DNA of 64,000 bases from Serinus canaria. Taxonomy: Eukaryota; Chordata; Aves; Passeriformes; Fringillidae. How positions within the stretch are numbered: position 1 is the stretch's first letter; every line of letters starts with the position of its first letter. A program made the translations under genes and the position numbers. The stretch lies in the NCBI RefSeq assembly GCF_022539315.1, contig NC_066323.1, positions 12,943,219-13,007,218 of the forward strand. The letters are read 5' to 3'. Below are positions 36,981 through 49,134 of this stretch, piece by piece. The notes beneath the pieces are model-generated. The model searched no databases, was not told the DNA's origin, and saw only the letters and a list, made by a program, of their open reading frames with translations.

Positions 36981-38725
36981 AACCTCTCCCCCGGGTGATT
37001 CACCTTGCAGAAAATTTGGCTGCTGTGGAAAGCCTTCTAGGCCTGTTCCTAGAACAGAATAAAAGTTTGTAAAGTCCCCATGCTCGTGGTAGATGTGTCT
37101 GTTCAGCACATTTCAGGGCTTTTCTAGCAGTCATCCTTCTAGATAGCTCTCCATTTTCCTTGTTTTGTTAATGTTGCAGGAGACAGATGGGATTTGATGT
37201 TCTGTAGATGAACACACACAAAGTTTTCCTGCTTCTGTTGTTTTTTCCATGTCTTGTTTGTGGGTGCTTTGGGAATGTGGCAAAGGTATCAGGGCTCTGA
37301 GGAGCATCCTTTGGTGTCTCAGACTTTGGCCACCATGTATCTTCCATTGGTAGGTATTCAGACTTTCTCAAGAGAAGAGGATGTGTTGGTCATGCACTAC
37401 TGCTATTTTAAATTGGAACAAAAAAGAGTTACTAGTTTAATATTAGCATCAGAAACACTTCCCTAGTGCTTTATCTGGCCTATCTTTTCATTGCTTAGAG
37501 GATTATTTACATAAAAGAGAACACATTGGTCTATTAACAAAGCAGGTTTTTTTCCTTTATGGACACTTATGTTTTACCTATCTGCATTTTCTATACACAG
37601 CTCTGGTAGACCTAGGAGCAATATGGGCAAATAGAGAGGAGAGACATAGTTATCATGGGCAAAATAACACCCAGTTACAAGTAAGGGACTACAAGTAAAA
37701 AAAAGCATTGGATTGTCACACTGGGTGAAGAAATGAGAGATTGGCAGAAAGCCTTGGAGAGGACCATGTTCTTATCACAGCAAATAGCTGGTTCTGATGT
37801 TATTATTGTACTTGGTGATGCCATCAGAAACCATCAGTGCTTGGAGAGAATGTTATTATATTTAAATAACTTTAAATATAAACAACAATTGAGGTATAAG
37901 AAGCTACAGGAACAACGGTATTTGAAATGTAGTTCTGAGCAAGAGTTACAAAAATGAACTAATTACATAAGGTACTATACATACCTGGTGTTCTCCTCTG
38001 TTTTTATGTTTTGGTGGTTTTACAGCTAGTTTTTAATTCTTCCTTTCCCTTAGTTTTGAGCAATCCAGAGAAACTGGGGGAAAATAAAATCTTGACAAAG
38101 AACAGAATTTCTCAAAAATTCTCCAAGTTTTTCTGGATGTGTTTATTTCAACTGATTTATATAAGTGCTTATGGCAGCTTAGCTGAACAGACATTTCAAA
38201 GTTTTGGCAGAACTGAGGTCTTTGGTTTTTCCTTTTTGATGAACTTTGTATTATTGGCTTCAGAATCACATTACTGTGATCAGAACAATCACACCAGTAA
38301 GATCTTCCAGTATGAATTTCCTCGAGTTGTGGAGGAGAGCTATGTCTCTTTTTGACTTAATATTATGCCATACTAAGGAGAGGCATACTGGGGATTATTT
38401 GTGTTTTTAAGCAAAAGATTTATATAGATTTATATTTTAAGCATTTAGATTTACAAATAATAGAACATTCAAGACTGAATTATTTTCCCATAATTTATTT
38501 AAAAAGAATATTTAACCATAACATAATATTAGGACACAGTTGTAAGGACAGAGGAGGATGTGATATTAGCTCTTGGAGCAACATGATAGATGTCTTTTTA
38601 TAAACATCTTGGTTTTGGAGTGGAGTATTTTGTTTGTTTTACATGTTGTATGAGAGCTTTTATTCATCAAAGCACCTAAGCATGCACTTGAGGCTACTTT
38701 GTAATTTCTCATTTCTAAATGATTT

Positions 38726-38743
38726 AAATAATTTAAATTATTT
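38726..38743. repeat. perfect 18-bp A/T palindrome
   Basis: The sequence aaataatttaaattattt is its own reverse complement. It lies in an A+T-only run, so chance origin is plausible. Confidence 0.9.
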
Positions 38744-40939
38744 CACTGCAATGAAAGTAGCATGTAATAACTCCTCATTGTGTTTGCTGATCAGGGCAGT
38801 GCTGGTGGTGGAGGGGATGAGGAGAGACACACATTTTCTTAGGCAGCAATACCCTTGACTCCCCCAACAGCATTGCCATTGTGGAAAATCCTCAGTGATG
38901 GGAAGAATTTTCTAGAGCTTCCTCAGGGCAACTTTTAGCAACAGCAGATTTGGGCATTGGGTTCTTATCATGTCAACTTGCAATTCTACTCAGCTGTCTG
39001 TATCATCTTTTGACATAAAATCATAAATGGTTTTACAATTCATATCAAATATTAAAAGTCAATTTAGAGGCAATAGTTAACTTTAGGCTGAGGGTGAAAA
39101 TCCTTTTTCCCCAGAAGACTCAAATTTACCAGCTTCCACATCCGCAAATCATTTATTTAACAAGTTCTGTCCTAGTGCTTGTGTCTTATACAGATTTGAT
39201 CCTACCAACACTTGAATAAAAGAGGGCTGGAACCCAAGTCCTTTTAAATTCTACTGAAACAGAGCTCTTGGCATGAAGACTTTTTTTAATCTAGGGCAGA
39301 TAGTCTATGAGCTAGAGATGTATGTAAGGGGGGCATGGATCAGACATTCTTTCCCATTGCTTGTGACCCTGTCATCCTGAATCATCCCTTGTACTGCTGA
39401 TGCATTTGAAGAGCACAGGGTCACTGGTAATTAAGACAGCTTTATGAAAGTGTTAGCAGTTGCAGCTGTAGGATGAAGAGTACCTGGAGTGCAGAATTTG
39501 TTAACCACATCGAATTGCCTTCGAAAAGGAAACCCTAACATGTGCACATACACTGCTGTCTCATGGGCTCAAAAGTTATACAGGGTTGCATTAGGTCACC
39601 ACTTGGATGGATGATCTCCATCAAAAATGCCAGGTGCTGCAGGAAGCCTTGCTGATGCCATGGTGGCCAGGACTTCCTCTCAGAGGCATTACTAAGCAGT
39701 GCTCCACATGCCTCAGGACCTTTTGGTTTGATGGTGAGGATGTATTTTAAGCAGGCATCTCTCAGCTGAAGCATTTAACACTGACATATAAGGCACAGAT
39801 CAAGGGCAGCAGCCTGCAAAATCCTTTTTGATCTGTATGAGAATGACAGGCACTGCGTGATAGCTGCAGTCCAGGTGGGAAAGATCAACACTGCTCTCTG
39901 AGCTAACCAAAAAGGTGTAAGGGTCTGGAGGGGAGAATTATCTACATGTTACAGAGACACTGAATAGGGAAAGAAGCCAGTTTAAAATGGCATCTGAAGC
40001 ACATGAAATAAATCCTGGGGCTTGTCCTGCAAGCCTTCGAATGTATTCTGACTGACTGCTCAGTGTTTATCCTGCCTGCTTCCTTAACTCAGAAATCCTG
40101 GAACAAAAGCATAGGTGGGAGAAGTACACCATCATCTGGCACATGCAGGCTGATATGCCAGCCTTGATACCTGCCATGCATCACAGCTTCTGCATGGTAC
40201 ATTACAGTGACTCATGTACAGAAAGACTAAAAAAAGGAGAGTGACACAATATGGCACAAAATTGTATCTGCAGCCACATTTACAATCCAGCTGGTGTCAG
40301 GACACCTTCACTTAGAGATGAATATCATGGCACAAGGCACAAGGCAAAGACAAAGAATGAAAATAACGAAATTTTTTTCCAGTAAGGGCATAATTGCAAA
40401 ACGTGGCTGCATCTCCCCCTTGTTTTCCCAAGCAGCCTTGGACAGAACATGCCATTGTTAACCCTGACAGATAGATGTAGAAACCAGCTGGAGAGTCTCA
40501 GATAGCACTTGTGACCAAAGTATGTACAAAGTTTTCAAGGGATGAGTGTCATGCTCATTCACTGGAGCAGCTTTTATAGTGGAGGTAGGTATGGGGCAGC
40601 TGGAGTGAAGCATTAGGTACTGCTGCCTTTGTGCCACCAAAGAAAGTTCCATTTCTGGAACAACCATCAAGCAAAACCATCAAGCAGTTGATTGGCAGAT
40701 ACACTTGCATCTGGCACCATTCCCTAAATGTTCACTGTGGAGCTGGACACACAAAAGTTTAAGGGAGACCCCACATCCTCCTGGACTGCACTGTAGAGAG
40801 GAGTGCCACGAAGCTGAGATTCAACAAGACCATTAAAACACTGGTGTGAGAGCAGCAACTTCAGTGTTCACTGAGCAAATAGAAATCTTGTTATCATGAA
40901 TATTACTGTGCAATTAAACATGAGATTGAACATATGTGT

Positions 40940-41010
40940 AGCAGGGAAGTGGGCCAGTCTTCCTAGGTTCATGCCCATTGCTCTAACCACTTGATTATAG
41001 AGTTTACATT
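40940..41010 (-). mobile_element. possible old tRNA-derived SINE fragment
   Basis: On the minus strand agtggttagagcaatggg (40974-40991) closely resembles the A-box region of tRNA-derived SINEs (tagtggttagagca). About 10 bases further on, a degenerate gaacctagg may be a B-box relic. No full-length element can be traced, so this could be a short chance match. Confidence 0.3.
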
Positions 41011-41136
41011 ATTGTATCAGCCATTAAAATCATGGGAGATTTTCCACTGATTCTCCTGACCTTTGTATCACACCATTAAAGTATGGGTCACATAGTCAGT
41101 GACTTCTTTCATGTCATAGGTACAATCTTCCTCAAT

Positions 41137-41195
41137 TACTTTATCCTATGTAATGGAGGACTTACTCTATCCTACTTTATCTCTGTAATGGAGAT
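41137..41195 (+). repeat. imperfect direct repeat, 36-bp period
   Basis: Two related segments (tactttatcctatgtaatgg from 41137 and tactttatctctgtaatgga from 41173) share most positions. A partial third copy (cttactctatcc) sits between them. Old local duplication. Confidence 0.75.
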
Positions 41196-42788
41196 AGCAA
41201 TTAAAGAAATAAACTGCATGTGTGACTGCACATCTGACCCTCTTTTTTTTGTATTACACTAGAAGTAAAAGTGATAGCAACCAGATTAATTTGCCTCCTT
41301 ATTCCTCTCTGTAGGCTGGGGTCCAGGGGCCTGCAGGACTGCATCAGGCAAGACTAGTGTAAACAATTTTTGGTTTTAGAAATTACAAATTTGACAGTTT
41401 GCAAATACTTCCCTACATCAATACAACTATTTTGGCCCTGCACATGAATGTACATCTTCAGTGGCTCCTGCAAGGCAATGCAGTTGGTATTTGTAGGCTG
41501 GAACTCAGTGGCATCCCAGCAGTGACATGTAGAGCTCTGCAGACATGGTCAGGTGCTGCGGCAGTGCCCTTGGAGCACAGCCACGGCAGGGCAATCTCCA
41601 CAGGAAGGCACTGTTTGCCCTCATGTCCCCTTGGCCAGGCTGTGACGGTTTTCCTACCCTCCCCTTCTGGCTTTGTCACCCCAGAAGGATATTGATGGAT
41701 TCTTTGGGTTGCAGTTTGTGCTGGGGTGCCAGGGTCTCAGAGATAATTACTTCCCAGCGCAGTTTACCGCAGTGAATGTTGTCAGAACAGCAATACATAT
41801 TTGTTGTTGTAGCCAACTGGCATCCAGCTTAAGGATCTTTCCCTCTGACTATTTAAATTAGAGTCTGCATTGTCTTGTGTGATAATGCTCACAGAGCAAT
41901 AAGGCAGCGTGCTTTCTATGAAATGTCTTGTAGCCAGTGATCTTTTAAGCCTTTCTTGGCTTGTCTTCTGGTCTGAACATCTGTGCTCTGTCCCTCTTTC
42001 TGTGTAGTGTTCACTGCTATTGGACATTCTGCTTGAGGCAAGATCAAGTCTAGTGTTCTGCATTTCCCATTCTAATTGTGGTATTGTGTTGTTGCTGCAT
42101 ATGCTCTTAATCAGCTTTTGCAATCCTTCCCGGAATGTGTATATAAAATTTGTGAAATATTCTCAGATCCTCTGGAATGATAGCAGAAAAAATATACTAT
42201 AAAGGAAAGGAATTTTTGAATCAGTAATATACCTTTGCAGTTTTCTCTACAGCATTCCCTACATTATCTGTTATTTCAGGTCAGTTATTATGTAGGCAGT
42301 TTCTAACTGTGTGGTGTCTGGCACCTGGGAGGGAACCCAAAGAATCCAAGAAAACCATCCTCGGCTCTCTCCCTTCACCTCCAAGTTCTTAACTTTCCCT
42401 TAGGGTTTCTTAAAGTCAAGGAGAACTTTGAAGTGATAGGTGAATAATCTCTGGGGCAATACCTGCCTAGAATGATCCAAGAGATTTTTAATTTTGTAAT
42501 TATTGATGTAACATAATTTTCTGTTTGTTTTTATTTTACCCTTCTCATTGTTCCAGTGAACTAGCGTTCCTAAGACAGCAAAGAGGAATATTGTTTTATA
42601 TTTGCATATAGAATTTAATGCATCTCCACATTGCATTTCATGCAATCAGAAAAGTAAATGTAATTGCTTTGTTTTGTGCCAGTAAAGAGGGGTCCTGCAA
42701 CCTGTGTGGCATTCAGCAGCACTGCATGCTGCAGGGTGGGCAGCAGTGCAGAGGTGACTGTATTTTTTGCTTCTAACAAAGTCACACT

Positions 42789-42801
42789 TGACCTTTGACC
42801 T
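42789..42801 (-). promoter_or_regulatory. perfect DR1 nuclear-receptor element
   Basis: The minus strand reads aggtcaaaggtca: two exact AGGTCA half-sites in direct repeat with a one-base spacer. DR1 elements are bound by HNF4, COUP-TF (NR2F) and RXR heterodimers including PPAR/RXR. The surrounding 0.4 kb is unique sequence with an 8-bp inverted repeat about 80 bases to the right. One perfect site can occur by chance in a vertebrate genome, so occupancy is not implied. Confidence 0.55.
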
Positions 42802-43145
42802 CACGTCTCACTCTTGGTCCCAAGTGTGGGGTCATGTCACAGCAACCACCTGCCCTGCAATGTTCCTTCCACAACATATCAATTGCTCTGGCAAAGCAAT
42901 TGCATGCGTTTAAAAGATTTGCAGGCATATTGTTCCCAGATGCGAGTTCTGCAATGAGATATTCAGTTGTCACTCCTGGGGAACATGGTGCCCCTTTAAC
43001 CTCCAACCCAAGGCTTGTAAGGCTGAGTCTGGTGCTGAAAAATTTCGTGCCAAATGCTGTGTCTTACACAGACCTTTTTTGAAGCCTGTGTTTTGCATCT
43101 CCAGTCCAGGCTACCATGCCTACCATGTTTTTGTGGTCACTGATA

Positions 43146-43195
43146 TTCTTTCTTTCTTTCTGTCTTATTCTTATTCTTTCTTATTCTTATTTTCT
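43146..43195. repeat. pyrimidine-rich (TTCT/TTATTC)n microsatellite
   Basis: Imperfect repeats of ttct followed by ttattc units, entirely pyrimidine and A on this strand. Confidence 0.85.
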
Positions 43196-44104
43196 GTGAT
43201 TGCTGATATTCTTAAAATAAATATAATTGAAGAATAATATCCAGCCTTTGGCATTTCAGTGAATGAAGTAAAGGAGAATGATCCCCACACTGCCATACTA
43301 AAGTGAGAAATTCAGCATCAGAGGGAACGAAACGTTGCTGATCTGCTACAAATGTGACCACAACAATTTAGCTGTGTATTCACAGAGAGAAAGTTATTAG
43401 TGTTGGAAAGTGAAATGCTGTGTAGGGGGAAAGCTACTGGGGCCTTAACTGTTTTTGCCTCCTGCTTTGGCTGTCACAGATGTTTGTCACATTGCATAAT
43501 GTACCACCTCAAGGCACTCAGCTACTATGGTGAGGAGGGCAGTATAAGAACCTGTATAGAATAGAAACACTGTAAGCAATGGTGTCCTGTGAGGAAAAAA
43601 TCAGGGAAGAGGATTCTTAAGGGCTATATAAGCTAGTGGGTGGTTTCACTAGCCCAGGAAATGGAAATAAAGCTCCAAACCTCAGTCCTTTAAAAGGTTT
43701 TTGTCTTTGTCATTCTTTTTTTGTTATCACTGAACGATCAGGAAAACAGAAAGCAAATCAGTTTGAAAGTTTTCTAAGGGTTTTCCACACAAGCCCACAG
43801 GAGGAAGGGGAGACACCATTTCCCCAGGTGTCTTCTGGCATTGCTTCTCTTGTGTTTCTCTTCTGCCTTGAGCAGACCTGTGGGAACTTAGGACATATTA
43901 AGCTGCTGTAGACTGTGCTGCCCCTACCTTCCACAAATCAGTTGTCAAAGGAAAAAAAATATTATATTAGCCTACTTATGTAATGATAGCCTTTTGAAAG
44001 ACTAATTTTCTTCTTCCTCGCTCTCCAGAAACACTTGTGCTCTCCTCTCCAGTGAATCTTCAGAGCCAAAGAGGTCCAAATAGGTGCTTTATCTCAGCAG
44101 GGTG

Positions 44105-44345
44105 GAGGGGGTGCCGTGGCGAAGCGCAGCGGCCGTGATTGCTCCGTGATCCGGGTCAGGTTCCAGGTGCCTAATGAGAGCGATGGGAGGCACAAAGTGC
44201 AGAGCTGGCCTCAAAATGTGGCCGCTTCACTTTGGACATTAAGCACAGGCAACTCCTCCTGAAATCAATGGGAGGCAAAGGCCTCTCAGCGCTGGAAGTA
44301 GGAATGTGATTCATCTCTGAAATCGAAGTTTACAGAGCGGTCACA
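44105..44345. promoter_or_regulatory. CpG-bearing unique segment, possible enhancer
   Basis: Seven CpGs fall between 44113 and 44155, and more follow to about 44375 (gcgatggg, gccgcttc, agcgctgg, atcgaag, agcggtc, tacgtc). CpG is otherwise rare around here. The sequence on to about 44600 is complex and free of simple repeats, with homeodomain-like cores (ggcaattaagc). CpG retention and complexity suggest constraint, but conservation cannot be tested from one genome. Confidence 0.35.
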
Positions 44346-46466
44346 GAGATTCTACCTCTGAACTTGAAACACTACGTCTTAGCTGCATTTAAGGCTGGTG
44401 GAAAGAAATAAGCACAGCTAATTCTGGTCACCAGGTAATTCTAGGTAGGCTGTAGGTAATTGGAGGCAATTAAGCTGATATGAAATGAATTCTGCTCCTG
44501 CTGTCTAAAATCAAGGACTTGCTTATGGGGAGCAACCACAGTAATGGGAAACTTTTGAAGCTAATTAATGTATCCAGTGAAATATCTCATCAGAATGGCA
44601 GGGCCAAGGACAGGATCACGGGATCTGAACTCCCATTACCTCACATTCATCAGGCATATCTACAATGTAAAGTTTTGAGTGACAATACCTAAAAAATGGC
44701 TACTTTTAAACAGACAGCTGGTAATTTTGCTCTTTGATAGATATATTATTAAAACTGTCTTTCTTCTGGAGCTGGAACCACTAGATTTTTCAAAATCCAG
44801 TAGTTATAATTTGCAGAAATTAGTTACATACTGAATCTCATTCCTTTTATGTAAGATAAAGGGAATTATGGGCAAGATATAAAGGCAGATTATGTTCTCT
44901 AGCTGTATTTCACAGTACTGCAAGAATTGTAAAAGGGTAATATAGGTGGTAATCTGTGAGTATTTCAGCCATTTTTAGGTTGAAAATACATAGCAAGTGC
45001 TTAACTTACTTCTTATTGTGACCGTAGAAGAGGAATATGATAACATTTGTGATAGTCCTGCACTGTGGAGCTTGAGAGATGTTTCAAGTTCATAAATATG
45101 TTAAATGCTTCCTTCATTGCTATTGTACCAAGTAATAAGCATGAAAATACACCATGTTGGATCTTCAATGGCTGACATTCATTCAGCCAAGTCTACTGCT
45201 TGCTCAATAAATTATGTATGTACATTAAAATATCATTTGTTGGATCCCCACAAAATGTATCCACTCTGCAATGCACGTGATACTGAAAAAAATGCAATTA
45301 TATTCAAATTTATTTGTTTTACCTGAGAATCTGTCTCAATGGCCTCATCCTCACTAAATGAAATTTGCTTTCAATGGATTTAGGAGAACCTGGTCCCCAA
45401 GACTTTGGCACTGTAGTGTAGTTGATGTTATTTACCGTTCTGGGCTGGCAGTTGCACCTTTTGGGGATGAATATTAATTCTCATCTTAGCATAATCATTT
45501 TAGAATATTCTCTTTGTTCCATTGCCCAGATGTGTCTCATGTCATCAGCAGATGAGCTGAACAGCAGTGGTTTGACATGCTCGGCGGCTGATTAGGCACA
45601 CGGGTTGGAGGAGGCTGTGATGAAGGAATTTGTGTGGATGCAGCAGAGCTGTTTCTCACTTGTGCTGTGGTGCTAAGCAGTGGTAATGAAGGGCTGGTGA
45701 ACAGGATGCTTTTGGGAGTGCCTGGGTCTGTAGGGCTGCACTCCCGTTGTCAAGGCTGGAATATGCTTTGGGGAGAACCCCAGATATGTGCAGGGTATCA
45801 CGCTGTCATGAGAAAGGAGCCTTTACCTGCAGAGGTATGCCCTTCAACTATTGAAAATACTTTTGAACTGGGGAGAAACAGGTGGGAAATTTCTCCTAAT
45901 TATGATTAGGATGAGTTAGACACAATTTCCCTGACAGCAGTAGCACTGTACCTACTGTCTGGCTATGTGAGAGGAGAAAAAGCCTCCAGCTGGTATTTTC
46001 TTGATCAACTTCTTTCAAGTGGAGAGAAGGAAAAAAGCTGTAGGTTCAGCAGATGGTTTAAAATGGCCAGTGGCATTCCACAGCCTCTGCCTCTGGTACC
46101 TTGAATTGAGTCCTCTGACCACTGACACTGTTCTGCCTTAATAAGAGAAAACCAGGAATGAGAACAAAACTTGTTCATAAAGCTGTGTCTGAAGTGGGTG
46201 ATTAGGCATGAGACAGTTATGACCATTTGTCCTAGGCGCCACATTGATCACTTTATGGTCTCAAATTGTCTTAATGCATTTCTGTTTTCTGTATTCCCAC
46301 CAAGAGGCTTTTCCTTTCATTCCTCCTGCTGTAATGAACAACACATAGCAGCAACCAGGCAGAGAACCATTACTTTTAGTTGGTGGCCTATGTCTTCTGC
46401 AGCAACCTCCGACATAAGTGAGCCCAATTTTGTGACCGTAATTACACATGGGCCCAACTGTTTGAA

Positions 46467-46535
46467 CTTGCAATTGCACCCATTTAGAAGCTTTGCAATT
46501 GGGCAGTTAGTCTTCTAAATGGGGACAATTGCAAG
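46467..46535. repeat. 24-bp-arm hairpin, 21-nt loop
   Basis: The left arm (46467-46490, starting cttgcaattgca) is complementary to the right arm (46512-46535, ending acaattgcaag) at 22 of 24 positions. The two mismatches are adjacent (46477-46478 against 46524-46525). The loop 46491-46511 itself contains another ttgcaattg. The length and near-perfect stem would suit a microRNA-like precursor. They would equally suit an ancient palindromic repeat of the kind preserved in vertebrate conserved elements. No known mature microRNA was recognised in either arm. Confidence 0.92.
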
Positions 46536-48385
46536 CTACAAATAACTAGTCCAGCATTTAATTGCTGGTGTAAAATGATTCCTACAGCATTGGAGGTCAG
46601 GTAGAAGTCCAGCCAAAAACAAAACAAAACACAGCCTATTTGGGCAGCACAGAGGAGGCATGAACTTTCCTGGTCAATAAATCTGCCAGTGAACTACAAA
46701 TGGTTGCAAAAATTGAAAGTCACGTGTGTTTGTGAGGAAAGAAAAAGAATGCCTGGGGCATTGTTGTGTAGCAGCAGTGCAGCAGGCTCAGGCTCTCACA
46801 ACACACAGGTGGATGAGCTGACTGGAAGCCATCCAAAACTCACTTACTGGTATTTCAGTCACTGCAATGATGCTCAAAAAGCAGTTCCAAAAAGGTCATG
46901 TTCCAGACAAGAACATACTAGCTAAGTTTAAAGACCAAACAAATTTGGCTTATGTTAAACAAAAGAAACTTTTTTGTCTCAGGCATATTTGATACTTAAA
47001 TAGTTTTTATACTTCAACGGAGAAGTACTCCCACCCCTTTTAAAACCTTGCCTTAGGTTTTTCACCATTTTTCTGAAGACAAATGAAGGCTATTAATAGA
47101 TTGATGCCTACTTTTTTGTGGGTGTTATGAAAATTCTTTATTACAAACCAAAATAATATCTCTGAGCTGCTTTTAAATACATGTATGTATTTGGGCACAG
47201 GGTTATGATTGTTACTTTTTCCCTTTGACATTTTTATCCCGTGACCAAATCACCACAAAGCATTAGTCAGGAAGAACGACTGATTTCAGGGGCAACAGAA
47301 TTTAAGCATGAGTTTAGTTTAAAGCTCATTCTGTGGCAAATCAAAGGAAGAGCTCTTTCTTTTTAAATTATTTAATTTCAAAATATAAATCTTTCAATGC
47401 AAGCTGGGTAGAAGAAACAACACAAACCCCTCAGATATCTGTTTGCATTTTTTGCTTTGATTGTATTCACACTCCTAAATATTTGCCTCCCTTGAATGTT
47501 CTTTTAGGCAGTTGAGCTCTCTGGGAGGAACAGTTATGGAAACAGGGCATTTTAACCACCTTAAAATATATATGCATGGGGAATAATTTCTAATTTGCAA
47601 GTATGGTACTGCAACCTGCTTCAGAAAGCTTTTCAAATTTTATCAAAAAGTAGGAACATACTTGATGGATTTTTGAAAAAAAATCAGCGATTGCCTGTCA
47701 GATGAAGGACAGAGCAGTGAGAGGTTGTTGTAATTATTCCCTAAATAGCTCCTAATAACAAATGAATTGCGGGGAATCTAGAGCTACTTCTGTGACCTAT
47801 TCATATATAGAAAAAACCTGCTTTGTTATATAAATTACTTTATCAATTATGCTAAAACTGATATTGCAACTGCCAAAGAATCCTGCCAGACCCACAAAGT
47901 TTTTTTCCTTGCTTTTCAATGAAATAATTTAAATATTTTCTTAGCAGAAGGCTAGTTAAAACCTGAGACTGATGTCAATCCTAGACAGAGGGAGGAAAAG
48001 GTGCACCTTTGTATTATAACTAAGGACAAGAGAATTTGGATAATTTCAAAAAAGATTTCGATCCACTGCTGTGAAGAAACGGGGGAGAATTGGTCTCACA
48101 TAAACTGGAGTTTATCCATGAATTCTCTATCAGCTAATGGCTTTTCTACCTATACAGCTGCTGAGGGTATTTATGTGTCTTTTGGCTTTATGGACATCAG
48201 TTTCCCCATCAAAATCAGTTCTTACAATTAAGCACATGATTAAACATTTTGTCTGATCATTTTAGAATACATTCCTGGGATGACAAAGTCCCTCTGAGAA
48301 TTGACTCTAGCTGGGATGAGGTTAAATCACTTGTATATAGTTGGTTGGGTTAGTGGCTATGGCAGTACTAATTCTGATATAAAAT

Positions 48386-48410
48386 AACACACACATATTT
48401 ACACACACAA
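48386..48410. repeat. interrupted (CA)n microsatellite
   Basis: Two short CA runs separated by tattta. Confidence 0.85.
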
Positions 48411-49123
48411 AAATCCATGTATATTTATGCACATTACATATGTATTTTATTTGTATATTACACATATTGGATTTTTCTATTTTGATCTCCTTGGGCTGCA
48501 GGAAGGTGAAGGCACCTCCAGTGAGCCTGACGGTCCCTCCTTGCTCCATGGGGTGTGAGTCTAGGGCACCACTAGTAATGGAGAGGTTCTTCTGGCTGGA
48601 ATATTGTCTTTCTGGTTTGTGAAATTGTTAATATTTACTTTTGGCTGTCGTGCACTTCAGATTTGCCTGCTTGGGGGTACCTAGGGGATACATGTTTGCT
48701 TGCAACGCATTGCGGTTTAATTAAGCTGATTTCAGTTGGATTGTTTTGTGTGCTTTATGGCAAGCATGGAATAAGCAAGAGGTTTATTTTATTTATTTTT
48801 AAAGAAAGAACTAAAAGGAAATGGTACAATGCAGAAGCATTATAGACAACTATCCTCTGGGGCAATTGTTTATTGACCCACTTTTTAGCAAAACACCATA
48901 TACATTATCATGCTACATCACAAGTATGATTCTGCCCTGTCAAACCAAAGGGGATTTTTGCCAGCATCTTAACTGAGAGAAACATTTGACCCTAAAACAG
49001 CATTCCTCACATCCTGATGAGTGTGAGATTGTTATATTTGTGCTGTGCATAGTAAAATAGCGAGCTCTTACTCCTTAAATATATTCTTTCATGTGCAATT
49101 TTAAACATAGTTTCATTTTCCCC

Positions 49124-49134
49124 TTTTTTTTTTT
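49124..49134. repeat. poly-T run
   Basis: Eleven T residues after cccc. Simple homopolymer, no sign of an attached retrotransposon. Confidence 0.85.

Larger units (their letters stand above)
36981..41130. other. no supported gene; possible exon and old repeat debris
   Basis: An exon-like 80-base segment lies at 37601-37680 and a 74-codon ATG frame at 37733-37957, but neither is recognised. A perfect 18-bp A/T palindrome lies at 38726-38743. From about 39300 to 40900 composition is more even and may be a decayed transposon I cannot name. A tRNA-like A-box motif on the minus strand lies at 40974-40991. Confidence 0.55.
41196..46466. other. gene-free DNA with candidate regulatory segments
   Basis: No coding gene was recognised. 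It holds a C+G-richer patch (about 41480-41720), a perfect DR1 site (42789-42801), an 8-bp-arm inverted repeat (caattgct, 42880-42887, and agcaattg, 42895-42902), a pyrimidine-rich microsatellite (43146-43195) and a CpG-bearing segment at 44105-44345. These suggest regulatory rather than coding content, but no direct evidence of function exists. Confidence 0.55.

Noticed and set aside
36517..37003. Open frames of 143, 130 and 71 codons across the 36.5 kb CpG island
   Set aside because: Frames are open on both strands at once, the residues are R, G, A and P as expected from composition, and start contexts are poor. The island is kept as a regulatory feature only.
38011..38355. 114-codon plus-strand open frame
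   Set aside because: It starts at TTG, has no recognisable similarity, and its length is unremarkable for the window.
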